The notes below the pieces were generated by a model. The model was not told the origin of the DNA, did not search any database, and saw nothing but the letters and a program-made list of their open reading frames with translations. From Occallatibacter savannae (GTDB taxonomy: Bacteria; Acidobacteriota; Terriglobia; Terriglobales; Acidobacteriaceae), in NCBI RefSeq assembly GCF_003131205.1, contig NZ_QFFY01000003.1, forward strand, positions 682,001-746,000: a stretch of 64,000 nucleotides of DNA, given 5' to 3'. The position numbers were made by a program, and so were the translations under genes. Within the stretch, counting starts at the first letter, position 1. Every line of letters begins with the position of its first letter. Below are positions 33,888-44,350 of the stretch, piece by piece.

Positions 33888-34475
33888 GTGGAACCCGGTT
33901 CGGGCGAAATCACCGTTCTACTTGTGCGCTGGCAAAGCGGCGACGATGCTGTCTTTGAGCAACTGATTCCGCTTGTCTACCCACACCTGAGGCAGGTTGC
34001 TGGAGCTTACATCCGACGCGAACGGAACCCCGATCTCCTCCAGCCGACTGTTCTTGTGCACGAGTTGTATCTGAAGCTTGTCGATCAAAAGAAAGTTCAG
34101 TACCACGACCGGCAACACTTCTACGCCTTCTCTGCCCGGGTCATGCGCAGGATTCTTATCGACCATGCACGCGGCAATCAGGCAGCCATCCGTGGAGGTG
34201 GGAATACCCGTGTTCCTCTCAGCGATGATCTTCCGTGGGTAAGCATCGGAGGTGAAGAGATGCTGGAGTTGAACCGGGCTCTCGATGAGCTAAACGCGCT
34301 GGATCCGCGCAAGGTTCAGTTGGTCGAACTTCGCTGCTTTCTTGGCTGTACCGCCGAAGAGACCGCAGCCCTCACTCAGACTTCAAAGGCTACGGTGGAT
34401 CGCGATATGAAGTTTGCGAAGAGCTGGCTTTACCGCCGTTTGTATCCGCAGTCCGCTTCAATCCCGACTGACTGA
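33888..34475 (+). CDS. ECF-type RNA polymerase sigma factor
   Basis: A 195-residue sigma factor of the group (TIGR02999-like) that typically pairs with Ser/Thr kinases in acidobacteria and planctomycetes. Region 2 is LIPLVYPHLRQVAGAYIRRE with YLKLVDQ and FYAFSARVMRRILIDHARG; region 4 is LDPRKVQLVELRCFLGCTAE followed by ETAALTQTSKATVDRDMKFAKSWLYRRL, a normal helix-turn-helix. It starts with GTG at 33888. The kinase gene follows 66 bases later on the same strand, so the two probably act together: the kinase may phosphorylate the sigma factor or its partner (known for similar pairs, inferred here). It is divergent from the giant SBBP protein, a plausible target. Confidence 0.88.
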   Translation: MEPGSGEITVLLVRWQSGDDAVFEQLIPLVYPHLRQVAGAYIRRERNPDLLQPTVLVHELYLKLVDQKKVQYHDRQHFYAFSARVMRRILIDHARGNQAAIRGGGNTRVPLSDDLPWVSIGGEEMLELNRALDELNALDPRKVQLVELRCFLGCTAEETAALTQTSKATVDRDMKFAKSWLYRRLYPQSASIPTD

Positions 34476-34541
34476 TGATTCATTTGGGTCCCAGTTTCCG
34501 CTTCTAAGAATGACCGATCTCATACGGCAGGTTGATGGCCC

Positions 34542-37277
34542 ATGAGTTTCCCGTCGGAAATGCTCCAGCGGATCGAGCTCATCTTCAATGAGGCACTTGC
34601 TGTGCCAGAAGGTGATCGACAGAGCCTGATCGAAGCGCGTTGCCAGGGAGACGCGAAGCTTCTCGTTGAGGTTTCAACTCTGCTTGACGCCTGTGTTGCC
34701 GAGGAGATCGTCGCAGCCGCTCGACTCCAACAAACGCGGGACATTCGGGCAAACGACGCAGAACGCATCCGCGTCGGTGCGTACGAAATCGATCGTCTGA
34801 TAGGGCGCGGCGGGATGGGCGCTGTCTATCTCGCGCACCGCGCCGATGGAAACTTCGAACAGCAAGTAGCAATCAAATTGATCGACCTTCCGCTGGCAAC
34901 GGACCTTTTCAGGGAACGACTCCGCATGGAGCGTCAGATCCTTGCGGGACTGAATCATCCGTACATCGCGAGGCTAATCGACGGAGGTGTGACTACCGAC
35001 GGCGAACCGTTCCTCGTCATGGAGTATGTAGATGGCACTCCGATCAATCGCTTCTGTGACGAGAACGCGCTCTCCCTCGCTCAGCGTCTTCTGCTGTTCA
35101 GAAACGTATGCGAAGCTGTCCAGTTTGCGCATCAGAATCTGGTCATTCATCGAGACCTGAAGCCGGACAACATTTTTGTAACAGCGGAGGGCACGCCCAG
35201 GTTGCTGGATTTCGGAACCGCAAAGCTGCTCTCTCCCTCTCGACCCGGATCAGAAAGCGAACTGACGCGTCAAGGCTTTCAGTCGTTCACGCCTCAATAT
35301 GCCAGCCCCGAACAAGTGCTCGGCAACGCGATCACCACGGCCTCGGACACATACTCCCTGGGCGTGCTTCTCTATTTGTTGCTGACCGGCAAACTTCCTT
35401 ACGAACTCAAAGAGTTCACGACATCGGAGATGCTTCGCGTCATATGCGAAGAGCCGCCACACCGTCCGGGGCACGGGAATGGTTTGCATATCGATACGGA
35501 TCTTGAGGCCATCGCGTTGAAGGCGCTCCGCAAAGAGCCGTCGGAGCGCTATTTGACCGCTCACCAGTTTGCCGCTGATGTACAAGCCTATCTTGATGGG
35601 AAGCCAGTTTCAGCGCGGCACGGCACGTACAGTTATCGCGCCGGCAAATTCATACATCGGCACAGGATCGGACTTGCCGCGGCAGGGCTGGTGATTGCAA
35701 GCTTGGCCGCGGGAGTCGAAGGCGTGCTCTGGCAGGCCAAAGTAGCCAATGCGGAGCGTCGCAAGGCCGAGGCACAGGCAGCGGATTTACGACAATTGAG
35801 CAACAGCCTGCTCTCGGAAATCGATGAAGCCATTCGAAAACTTCCGGGATCAACGGGAGCGCAGCAACTGTTGGTAAGCACGGTGCTGGAGCACCTCGAT
35901 CGCTCCACAAAAGATTCCCGCGATCCCAAATTGCTTCTCGATGCGGCCACCGCATACATCCAACTTGGAAATGTTCAGGGGAATATGTACTCAGAGCACA
36001 CCGGAGATACTCAGGGAGCCCTGGCCAGTTTGGATAAAGGCGTCGCGATCACGGCCTCTCTTTTGGAGGAACAGCCCAAGAACGCAGCCGTCAAACACGC
36101 GCTGGCGTGGGCCCACAGGTCACGGAGCGAAATTCTGTTTGGGATCGGCCGAACTCAGGAGGCAGTTCCTGAGATGCGGACGGCGATCGCGTTGTTTGAT
36201 GAACTTGCTGCCGGGCGTGGCTCCAGTCTGGACACGCTACTGGACTCCGCAGCCGCGCACGGCCGCCTCGGCGCTGAACTCGGAGTGCCCTATTGGCCGA
36301 GCCTCAGTGATTTTCCAGGCGCTCTCGCCGAGTATCTGAAGGCGCGCGAGATTTACCAGCGCGCTATCGCCGTAGATCCGAACAACATCCGCGTCCTGCA
36401 GGCCATGGCCGACAATCACAGGATGGTTGGCGCCATTCAGATGCAGACCGATCCTGCAGGTGCTCTGCCCGAATTGCGTGCGGCCATCAGTGGCATTGAC
36501 TCCCTGCATGAACAAGCCAAATATGAGATGGCCATCCGGCGGATGCAATCGGGCACAATCGGACCGTACGCGGGAGCACTGATCGAGATCGGCCACTATC
36601 GCGAAGCCTTAGCAGCGCTCGAACAGGGCCAGAGCATTTATCGCGAACTCCTCGCCGCTGATCCGAAGAACATTCGGGCCGTCCAGGACGTCGAGGCTGG
36701 ATTGAGCCGGGAAGCCGAGGCCTATCAGGAACGCGCCTCGGGCATCTTTCCAGAGGAAGGCGCCAACCCTAGAACTGATGCGGCAAATGCCTTGAAGGTT
36801 CTGTTAGACCAACGTTCTGTGCTCGAACAGATCCTTCGCGTCGAACCGCATAATGGGAATTGGGAGTCGAAGCTGGGCATGGTGCTGATTGACATTGGCC
36901 GCCAGCAACGTGCGTTGCACCTCGAAAATGGGTCACTGGACGTGGAGCAGAGGGGGCTCACGATATTAAAGGAGGTTGCGCAGCGTCCCGATGCGCAGGC
37001 CTACCAACTTTTTGACGCGGCCAACGGCCTCATCACGGTCGAACCACCGAGTTTGCGCGAGCCGGCCTTGGCAGTGAAGTACGCGGAGCGCATTGTCGAG
37101 AGGAGTTCCTATCACAATCCCGAATTCCTCCTGACGTTGGCGAACGCATACCGCGCCAACGGAGAAACGGAGAAGGCTCGGGCTGCGGCGAAACGAGGGC
37201 TGGAGTTGCTACCACCTGAGACATCCACCACGGTAATGTCGCGAGTACGGAAACTGCTGCGCGCTCAGCTGAAGTAG
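34542..37277 (+). CDS. Membrane Ser/Thr protein kinase with TPR sensor region
   Basis: A 911-residue PASTA-less Hanks-type kinase. The kinase domain spans about residues 80-355: glycine loop IGRGGMG (87-93), ATP lysine Lys112 (VAIK), catalytic Asp205 (HRDLKPDN), metal-binding DFG (223-225) and SPEQ; all are present, so it should be active. One membrane helix (RIGLAAAGLVIASLAAGV, about 376-395) is followed by a short coiled coil (AKVANAERRKAEAQAADLRQ) and a roughly 500-residue exported region of TPR-like helices (GDTQGALASLDKGVAI, YREALAALEQGQSIYRELLA). The N-terminal 70 residues form a helical segment common to this kinase class. It is cotranscribed with the ECF sigma gene; a small GTGAG-ATC-CTCAC hairpin follows the stop. 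Confidence 0.92.
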   Translation: MSFPSEMLQRIELIFNEALAVPEGDRQSLIEARCQGDAKLLVEVSTLLDACVAEEIVAAARLQQTRDIRANDAERIRVGAYEIDRLIGRGGMGAVYLAHRADGNFEQQVAIKLIDLPLATDLFRERLRMERQILAGLNHPYIARLIDGGVTTDGEPFLVMEYVDGTPINRFCDENALSLAQRLLLFRNVCEAVQFAHQNLVIHRDLKPDNIFVTAEGTPRLLDFGTAKLLSPSRPGSESELTRQGFQSFTPQYASPEQVLGNAITTASDTYSLGVLLYLLLTGKLPYELKEFTTSEMLRVICEEPPHRPGHGNGLHIDTDLEAIALKALRKEPSERYLTAHQFAADVQAYLDGKPVSARHGTYSYRAGKFIHRHRIGLAAAGLVIASLAAGVEGVLWQAKVANAERRKAEAQAADLRQLSNSLLSEIDEAIRKLPGSTGAQQLLVSTVLEHLDRSTKDSRDPKLLLDAATAYIQLGNVQGNMYSEHTGDTQGALASLDKGVAITASLLEEQPKNAAVKHALAWAHRSRSEILFGIGRTQEAVPEMRTAIALFDELAAGRGSSLDTLLDSAAAHGRLGAELGVPYWPSLSDFPGALAEYLKAREIYQRAIAVDPNNIRVLQAMADNHRMVGAIQMQTDPAGALPELRAAISGIDSLHEQAKYEMAIRRMQSGTIGPYAGALIEIGHYREALAALEQGQSIYRELLAADPKNIRAVQDVEAGLSREAEAYQERASGIFPEEGANPRTDAANALKVLLDQRSVLEQILRVEPHNGNWESKLGMVLIDIGRQQRALHLENGSLDVEQRGLTILKEVAQRPDAQAYQLFDAANGLITVEPPSLREPALAVKYAERIVERSSYHNPEFLLTLANAYRANGETEKARAAAKRGLELLPPETSTTVMSRVRKLLRAQLK

Positions 37278-38030
37278 TGAGATCCTCACAGGTGGGCGGG
37301 CAGTACTCGGGCAATCTGGTTTGAATGGTGGCGGCGCATCACATCGCCACGATGCATGAATGTTCCAGCACTAAAATCCAGAGGGATCCCGCACAGGCTA
37401 GAGAGGAGTATCAGATTCCCGCAGAGACCTATGAGGCACTTGCGGAGCGAAGCAGACACTGTCTCGGCCCCGCACATGCGTACGAATCTGCTGAGTAAAG
37501 AGCCATGTCGCTGCGAGAAATGGCAATATTTGGTAAGCTCGGCCTCTTTTCGATCAAGCGCTAGCAATTCAAGGAAAGGTCGTGGCGCAGGATCGCAAAG
37601 ACAACCGGTCAGCTGTTGAAGTTGGAGGTATAACGGGCTATGTTGAGATTTGTCCGCTGGCACCGACCCTCTTCACGCCAAGACCCTAAATCAAAAAGCG
37701 TAGGCGCAAGATGTGTCGATGCGCGCACACTCGGCAAGCGCTTTGCAGTCTCGCAGCCGCATACCGGATTCACAATGGGTGAGAAAAGCCCTTCAGAAGA
37801 GATCACGACCCTTGCGATCCATCGAGATTCGCCTGAAAAACAACCGTGTAGGCTCCACGCACCGCAACAACAACGCGAATGTGGTGCGCATTTGAATCCT
37901 GTTCCGAATCGCTCCCCATTCTCGTTCCGACTCTTCTGCAGTTTGCGCATTTTTCGGCCGGGGGTTGCAGGCCAAAACGGAGGGTCCAAGTGAAGGTAAG
38001 TACTTGAAACTAGGGGAAGTGGAGATTGAC
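37278..38030. other. Intergenic region, no gene seen
   Basis: About 750 bases between the kinase gene and tRNA-Arg. Frames of 60-149 codons exist on both strands but are rich in Arg, Ser and Cys, lack ribosome sites and show no family resemblance. I see no repeats or RNA genes here. Confidence 0.5.
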
Positions 38031-38107
38031 TGGCGGACGAGGCGGGAATCGAACCCACAACCCCCGGCTTAGAAGGCCGGTGCTCTATCCGATTGAGCTA
38101 CTCGCCC
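38031..38107 (-). tRNA. tRNA-Arg (anticodon TCT)
   Basis: The reverse strand folds as a full cloverleaf: acceptor GGGCGAG with CTCGTCC, D-arm AGCTCAATCGG, anticodon arm CCGGC-CTTCTAA-GCCGG giving anticodon TCT, T-arm with GGTTCGATTCC, and an encoded CCA end. It reads AGA codons. Confidence 0.95.
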
Positions 38108-38178
38108 GCTTTCGTTATTGTAGCGTCGAAATGGCTGGCCCCAAACCTCGTTAGTAACACGTACGCGAGCTGCGCAGG

Positions 38179-38265
38179 TGCCGTGTGCAGATGCGTGAGT
38201 GCCAAGTGCGGACTACGCGGGTGCGAAATGCAGACTGCGTGGGTGCCAGGTCGGGATCGTCTGAC
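38179..38265. repeat. Degenerate 22-base tandem repeats upstream of the photolyase gene
   Basis: Four successive units start with TGC: TGCCGTGTGCAGATGCGTGAG, TGCCAAGTGCGGACTACGCG, TGCGAAATGCAGACTGCGTG, TGCCAGGTCGGGATCG, with a period of 21-22 bases (two helical turns). They end about 110 bases before the photolyase start codon. The spacing suits an operator array, but drift of a simple repeat is equally possible. Confidence 0.45.
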
Positions 38266-38373
38266 CGGTCGCGGGCCGCTCGTGACACTCCAGGTGGTCG
38301 CCCGCTTTTTCCTCATCAAAACGGAGTGTGCGGCGTGCGCCGTCAGCTTAGCCGCCTTTTCTAGTATCGAAAG

Positions 38374-40029
38374 ATGTCACGCTTCTCCGAGCTCATCGCT
38401 CCTGCTGCCCCGACGAAAGCTGATCTGCGAGAGCGGCGCTGGATCTTTGTTCCCTACGACCGGTTCACCGATCGAGTGGGTCCGATTGCCGCGCAGGATG
38501 CCAACCTGACCGGCATCGTGATCGTCGAATCGACGAATAAGGGGCATCGCCGCGCTTACCACAAGAAGAAACTGGTTCTGCTGATTTCGAACATGCGCCA
38601 CTTTGCGCTCGAACAGGCGGAGCGCGGAGTCAAGGTCGTCTACCACTTCTCGGAGTTGAGCCATGGACAGGCGCTGGTGCAGTTGCAGAGACAAGGTAAG
38701 ATTCCCCAACTGGTATGCATGACGCCGGCGGAGAGAGAGCTGCGTCTCGATCTGCAACAAGCGATCGGAGACGGACTGAAGATCAAATTCGTGGAGGATT
38801 CGACATGGCTATCGAGTATCGAGGATTTCGTCTTGGTGTATGGCAAGTACGCCGCTGGGAAGAGCTATGTGATGGACCGGTTTTATCGCAAGATGCGGCA
38901 GCAGACCGGAATCCTGATGCAAAATGGTCGGCCGGTAGGCAAGCAATTCTCGTTTGACGCGGAGAATCGGAAGCCCTGGCGTGGAGATCCGGCGGTGCCG
39001 GAGAAATTGCAGTTCCCACCGGACGAGATCACGCAAGAGGTGATCGATCTGGTCGCGTCAACGTATGGGAATCACTTCGGCAGCATTGAAGGTTTTGACC
39101 TGCCGGTGACGCAGGAGGATTGCGATCGGATGTGGCGGCATTCTCTGGCGCATATGCTGCCCTATTTTGGGCCGTACGAAGATGCGATGCGCGACGACGC
39201 GCCGCGCCTGTTTCACAGCCAGGTGTCGGCGCTCGTGAATCTGGGGCGGCTGCTTCCCGCTGCGCTGGTGCGCGATGTTGAGCAGGCGGCTAGCAAAGGA
39301 AAGATCCCGCTGGCGAGCGCGGAGGGATTCATCCGCCAGCTTCTCGGCTGGCGCGAGTTCATGCGGCACATTCATCAGCAGACCGATGGGTACCGGCTGG
39401 TCGAAGCTCCGCATGAAGAAGGCAAGCCGCGCAGCACGAGCCGTCAACCGCTCATCGGCGCGGCTCCCGCGGCGCTGCACGCGTCACTTCCCTTGCCGGC
39501 TGCGTACTGGGGCGTGAAGTCGGGGCTGCATTGCCTGGATACGGTCGTCGAGCAGGTTATTGATGAGGGATGGTCGCACCACATTACGCGGCTGATGGTT
39601 CTGTCTAACCTGGCTACGCTTTGCGGATTCTCTGCGCGAGAACTCACGGACTGGTTCTGGATCGCCTACGTAGATGCCTATGACTGGGTGGTGGAGACCA
39701 ACGTGCTGGGAATGGGAACCTATGCCGATGGTGGCGTGACTGCCACCAAGCCTTATGTCTCGGGAGCCGCCTACATCAATCGAATGTCGAACTATTGCGG
39801 ACACTGCCGGTTCGATCCGAAGCAATCGACGGGATCGGATTCGTGCCCTTTCACCGCACTCTACTGGACCTTCCTGGAGCGGAATCGCGACGTGCTCGGG
39901 AACAACTTCAGGCTGCAGATGCCCTACCGGACTCTGGACCGTAAACCGCATGAGGAACTGGTGGAACTGAGGGCGCGTGCCGAAGGCGCTGTCGAGCATC
40001 TCCTGAGCTTCTCCCGTCCGGTCTATTGA
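38374..40029 (+). CDS. phrB: Fe-S cryptochrome/(6-4) photolyase, PhrB-like
   Basis: A 551-residue flavoprotein of the bacterial Fe-S cryptochrome/photolyase (FeS-BCP, CryPro) class, which repairs (6-4) UV photoproducts in DNA with light or acts as a photoreceptor. WIFVPYDRFTDRVGP opens the antenna domain; the C-terminal FAD domain has GWREFMRHIHQQTDGY, ELTDWFWIAYVDAYDWVVET and GGVTATKPYVSGAAYINRMS. Four cysteines, Cys387, Cys475, Cys478 and Cys491, have the same spacing (88, 3, 13) that I recall for the [4Fe-4S] ligands of Agrobacterium PhrB, so the cluster should be intact. It stands alone between tRNA-Arg and the DUF5715 gene. Confidence 0.92.
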   Translation: MSRFSELIAPAAPTKADLRERRWIFVPYDRFTDRVGPIAAQDANLTGIVIVESTNKGHRRAYHKKKLVLLISNMRHFALEQAERGVKVVYHFSELSHGQALVQLQRQGKIPQLVCMTPAERELRLDLQQAIGDGLKIKFVEDSTWLSSIEDFVLVYGKYAAGKSYVMDRFYRKMRQQTGILMQNGRPVGKQFSFDAENRKPWRGDPAVPEKLQFPPDEITQEVIDLVASTYGNHFGSIEGFDLPVTQEDCDRMWRHSLAHMLPYFGPYEDAMRDDAPRLFHSQVSALVNLGRLLPAALVRDVEQAASKGKIPLASAEGFIRQLLGWREFMRHIHQQTDGYRLVEAPHEEGKPRSTSRQPLIGAAPAALHASLPLPAAYWGVKSGLHCLDTVVEQVIDEGWSHHITRLMVLSNLATLCGFSARELTDWFWIAYVDAYDWVVETNVLGMGTYADGGVTATKPYVSGAAYINRMSNYCGHCRFDPKQSTGSDSCPFTALYWTFLERNRDVLGNNFRLQMPYRTLDRKPHEELVELRARAEGAVEHLLSFSRPVY

Positions 40030-40391
40030 ACTTTGTCCGTTGCAGCGGAAGGACTTACGGTCGAGGATGCGTGGAATGGCTCGGCAGAGCGCCCAGTACG
40101 GCCCTAGATTGCCAACCTGCCCGGGAGGGCGGGCATCGTACATTGAATGGGCTGCAGAGGTTCCGGCGGACGTGTCTCGGCTGGTCCCGGCTCAGCGAGG
40201 ACAATTAATTTCTGTGAGAGGATAGTTTTAGCGGGATGAGACGTGTGCCTCAGTTGCCGGCTGCACGATGGATAGGGCGCCTTGAAACTACGGCGCAAGT
40301 CCTTGAACGAAAAGCCGCGGACCGTGAAAGTTATCGGACAAAACGGAACCACCGTCGCTACTCCAATTCTCTCCGGATGCGTTTTAGACTA
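40030..40391. other. Intergenic region with uncertain start of the next gene
   Basis: No gene, repeat or RNA is recognised. The next gene's frame is open from ATG 40236, but the codons up to 40376 encode a basic, non-conserved-looking stretch before the signal peptide. GAGGATAG lies 10-12 bases before 40236, so that longer start cannot be excluded. Confidence 0.4.
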
Positions 40392-41558
40392 ATGAAGCTC
40401 TGGTTTCTCCGCGCACCTTTGATGTTGCGCCCTGTTCTTATCGCTGGTTGTCTGTTCCTTCTGCTTGCATCGTCTGCCGGTGCTGCGCGAATCAACCCGG
40501 TGCGCGATGGCGCCCACCCTTCCAAGCACGCGAAGCATACCGCCAAGGCTGCGCAGCACACCTCGCGCAGCAAGGTGAGCAGTGCGCGAACAAAGACGGC
40601 AACCCGCCGGACCACCCGGTCTGCCCGTTCGACTGCGTCGGTTCGCAAGCCCGCAGTTCCGGGCCGCCATCTGCGTCGTGCGAGATATGGCCGGCACTCG
40701 AGGGCCCGGTTCGTTCCGTTAGCGACCGTGCCGATCCGCCACTCCGCTGCACAATCTGATTTCTCGTCCAACGGTTCGGTTCCTGACTCAGGTGCACCGA
40801 CGTCTGCGGCGGCTGCCCCTGCCGGAAATACGGTCGCGGTCGCGGCTGCGGGAGACTCCTCAACGGCTCGTGCGAGCGAAGAAGCATTTGCCGTTGGCCA
40901 GATCGCCTCGCTCGATGTGCCCCGCGTCTACGGCCGCTACGCACTTCGCGGCACGCATGACTCGCTGGTGCGCCAGAATGAGCGGGTCGAGCTAGAGTCT
41001 CTGGAACGGATCGAAGACGACAACGATCTGCAGAACCGGATTGCGAGCGGCTCGCTGGTTCATGTGCCGGAGGCTGCGGGTCTGATCGTAAATCCTGGCC
41101 TGCCTGAAGATCGCCGCTACTGCCGCCAGTGGACAGCCGACTTCCTGAGCGACCTGTCGCGCGCGCATGAAGCACAGTTCCACAAACCGCTGATCGTCAG
41201 CTCCGCGGTTCGCACCGTGGAATTCCAGAAGCATCTGATGCGGGTGAACCACAACGCGGCAGATGCGGAGGGCGACATCGTGAGCCCGCATCTCACCGGT
41301 GCAACGATCGATATCGCTAAATCCGGTCTGTCGCGACGCGAGATGCAATGGATGCGCGATCATCTGTTCGCTTACCAGACTGCCGGTGTGATCGACGTTG
41401 AGGAAGAGTTCCGCCAACGCTGCTTCCACATCACGGTGTACAAGAACTACTCGCCGGCTTCATCGCCTGCAGGTCCGCACCATGCGCCGGTGCCGCAGAC
41501 GGTGCCGCCGGATCCGTCGACAGCCACGGTTTCTGACGAGGCGCCGAGCAACAAGTAG
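40392..41558 (+). CDS. DUF5715 family exported protein, M15/VanY-like
   Basis: About 388 residues. The N-terminus is a signal peptide (MKLWFLRAPLMLRPVLIAGC, then LFLLLASSAGAA), followed by a basic, Ala/Thr/Arg-rich, probably disordered region to about 150. The C-terminal half is a D,D-carboxypeptidase-like fold: YCRQWTADFLSDLSRAHEAQ, VSSAVRTVEFQKHL, the metal motif SPHLTGATIDI and a last histidine in CFHITVYK, in the order and spacing of M15 peptidases. Zinc-dependent cleavage of peptidoglycan peptides is therefore plausible though unproven for the family. Start alternatives are ATG 40377 and ATG 40236; 40392 gives the best signal peptide. A strong terminator follows. Confidence 0.78.
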   Translation: MKLWFLRAPLMLRPVLIAGCLFLLLASSAGAARINPVRDGAHPSKHAKHTAKAAQHTSRSKVSSARTKTATRRTTRSARSTASVRKPAVPGRHLRRARYGRHSRARFVPLATVPIRHSAAQSDFSSNGSVPDSGAPTSAAAAPAGNTVAVAAAGDSSTARASEEAFAVGQIASLDVPRVYGRYALRGTHDSLVRQNERVELESLERIEDDNDLQNRIASGSLVHVPEAAGLIVNPGLPEDRRYCRQWTADFLSDLSRAHEAQFHKPLIVSSAVRTVEFQKHLMRVNHNAADAEGDIVSPHLTGATIDIAKSGLSRREMQWMRDHLFAYQTAGVIDVEEEFRQRCFHITVYKNYSPASSPAGPHHAPVPQTVPPDPSTATVSDEAPSNK

Positions 41559-41605
41559 CCGGACTCGCCCAGTCATCTCGCAATTTCATTTCTTATCTCT
41601 ACGGG

Positions 41606-41655
41606 AAGCGTTACAATCGCGGGCGAATGCGGTTGTAACGCTTTCGTACTTTTGA
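41606..41655 (+). terminator. Intrinsic terminator after the DUF5715 gene
   Basis: AAGCGTTACAATCGC (41606-41620) pairs with GCGGTTGTAACGCTT (41629-41643), 15 pairs with one T-G, followed by TTCGTACTTTTG. It ends the DUF5715 transcript and lies just upstream of the Yip1 gene. Confidence 0.85.
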
Positions 41656-41678
41656 ATGCAGAATCTGCGAGGACAGAT

Positions 41679-42440
41679 ATGAGCGATTCAGCAGTTCAGC
41701 CAGTGGCAGAAGTGGCAACGGGCCTTTCGCAAGGCCAGCGCTTGATGAACATGTTCACGGCGCCGTCGAAGACCTTTCAGGACATCAAGGCCGGCCATAG
41801 GAGTTGGTGGCTGCCGTTCATCATCTATGCGGTGCTTGGCTTTGCGTTCTACGGTGTGGTGAACGCGAAGGTCGGCATGCGCCAAGTGAGCGAGAACCAG
41901 GTCAAGCTCAGTCCCAAGACAGAAGAACAGATGGCGCAGCTTACGCCTGAGCAGCGCGAGCAGCGGATGAAGATCTCGACTGCCATCACGCAGGGCATCT
42001 TTCTTGCCGGGCCAGTCTTTATTCTGGTGATGGGCGCGGTGATCTCGGCCGTCCTTCTCGCAACAATCAATTTTGTTTTTGGAGGAAAGGCGAGCTTCGG
42101 CAGCATCTTTGCGGTCTGGATGTACGCGATGATGCCCTCGTGCATCAAGACAATACTTGGAATCGTGGTGCTGTTCGCCGGGACGGCGCCAGATTCATTC
42201 AATATCAAGAACTTCGCTCCGACGAATCTCGCAGCGTTCATGAATCCGATGGAGACGAATCCGGGTCTTTACAGCCTTCTGACCTCGATCGATTTTGTGA
42301 CCATCTGGACGCTCGCGCTGGTTGGGATTGGCGTTGCGATCGTCGCGGGCACGAAGCGTACGTCTGGTTATATCGCCAGCTTTGGATGGTGGGGTCTGAT
42401 CGTAATCGTCGGGGCGGGATTGACGGCAGCCTTCAGCTAA
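41679..42440 (+). CDS. Yip1-family membrane protein
   Basis: A 253-residue inner membrane protein. GAGGA about 8 bases upstream supports ATG 41679; the frame is open from 41652. The start reads QGQRLMNMFTAPSKTFQDIK, the typical soluble lead of bacterial Yip1-domain proteins, followed by five hydrophobic segments (WWLPFIIYAVLGFAFYGVVN; GIFLAGPVFILVMGAVISAV; FAVWMYAMMPSCIKTILGIV; TIWTLALVGIGVAIVAGT; GWWGLIVIVGAGLTAA). Bacterial members have no firmly known role. It is convergent with fabF; a shared hairpin terminator separates them. Confidence 0.85.
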   Translation: MSDSAVQPVAEVATGLSQGQRLMNMFTAPSKTFQDIKAGHRSWWLPFIIYAVLGFAFYGVVNAKVGMRQVSENQVKLSPKTEEQMAQLTPEQREQRMKISTAITQGIFLAGPVFILVMGAVISAVLLATINFVFGGKASFGSIFAVWMYAMMPSCIKTILGIVVLFAGTAPDSFNIKNFAPTNLAAFMNPMETNPGLYSLLTSIDFVTIWTLALVGIGVAIVAGTKRTSGYIASFGWWGLIVIVGAGLTAAFS

Positions 42441-42460
42441 TTGTCGGAAATTTGACAACA

Positions 42461-42492
42461 GAAAGGCGCACATCGCAGGATGTGCGCCTTTC
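42461..42492. terminator. Bidirectional terminator between the Yip1 gene and fabF
   Basis: GAAAGGCGCACATC pairs perfectly with GATGTGCGCCTTTC around the loop GCAG: 14 base pairs, starting 20 bases after the Yip1 stop codon and ending 26 bases from the fabF stop. Its ends give short A/T runs in both directions. Confidence 0.85.
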
Positions 42493-42518
42493 GCTTTCTG
42501 ATGCCCGGTCCCGGTTTC

Positions 42519-43775
<1,257 letters not shown>

Positions 43776-43778
43776 CGG

Positions 43779-44018
43779 CTACTTGCCTTTCGCGTTCTTC
43801 TCGATGTAGTCAATCGCGTCCTTGACGGTCTTGATCTTCTCAGCATCTTCGTCGGGAATTTCGAGGTCGAACGCCTCTTCAAACTGCATCACAAGCTCAA
43901 CAACGTCCAGCGAATCTGCGCCGAGATCCTCCTGGAAGCTAGCGCCGGGCGTGACCTCTGCCTCGTCCACCTGCAGTTGCTCGACGATGATCTGCTTAAC
44001 TTTTTCTTCTACCGCCAT
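43779..44018 (-). CDS. acpP: Acyl carrier protein
   Basis: A 79-residue acidic carrier protein. The phosphopantetheine serine is in [18 protein letters not shown], preceded by [20 protein letters not shown]. It carries the growing acyl chain in fatty acid synthesis and is the first gene of an operon with fabF. The short lysine-rich tail (YIEKNAKGK) is normal. Confidence 0.97.
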   Translation of the reverse strand: MAVEEKVKQIIVEQLQVDEAEVTPGASFQEDLGADSLDVVELVMQFEEAFDLEIPDEDAEKIKTVKDAIDYIEKNAKGK

Positions 44019-44350
44019 GCCTGATTCTCCTCAGTTTCAATTACCAAATCTGAAAGCCTGCGACCAAAGTGAACCGCAGTACGCCTGCCTACAATACCGG
44101 CAGACGGCACACTGACACAACCGCCGGACGAACAAAAGCTTCGCCAGCCCCGAAACTCCAAGTCTAAAGGTCCGCCCCCGGTGTGTAAAGCAGAGCAGAG
44201 TGGAAATAAATCAAGCACCTGCGCCTAGATGCGGGCTGATTTGTCCGGGTCGTAACTGATGCGGGACCGGTGATAGAAAAGCTAAGTTTCAGCCCACAAT
44301 TGCACAGCAGAAAGGCGTAGATTAGGCGAAGATAGCTGGAGGGGTTCCCC
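44019..44350. other. Divergent promoter region between acpP and rmuC
   Basis: 332 bases with no gene. It must hold the promoters of acpP (leftward) and rmuC (rightward), but I see no convincing -35/-10 pair or operator. A GGAGGGG ribosome site for rmuC is at the right end. Confidence 0.5.

Noticed and set aside
37609..38058. 149-codon minus-strand frame near tRNA-Arg
   Set aside because: It runs into the tRNA gene and has Ser/Arg/Cys-rich random composition.
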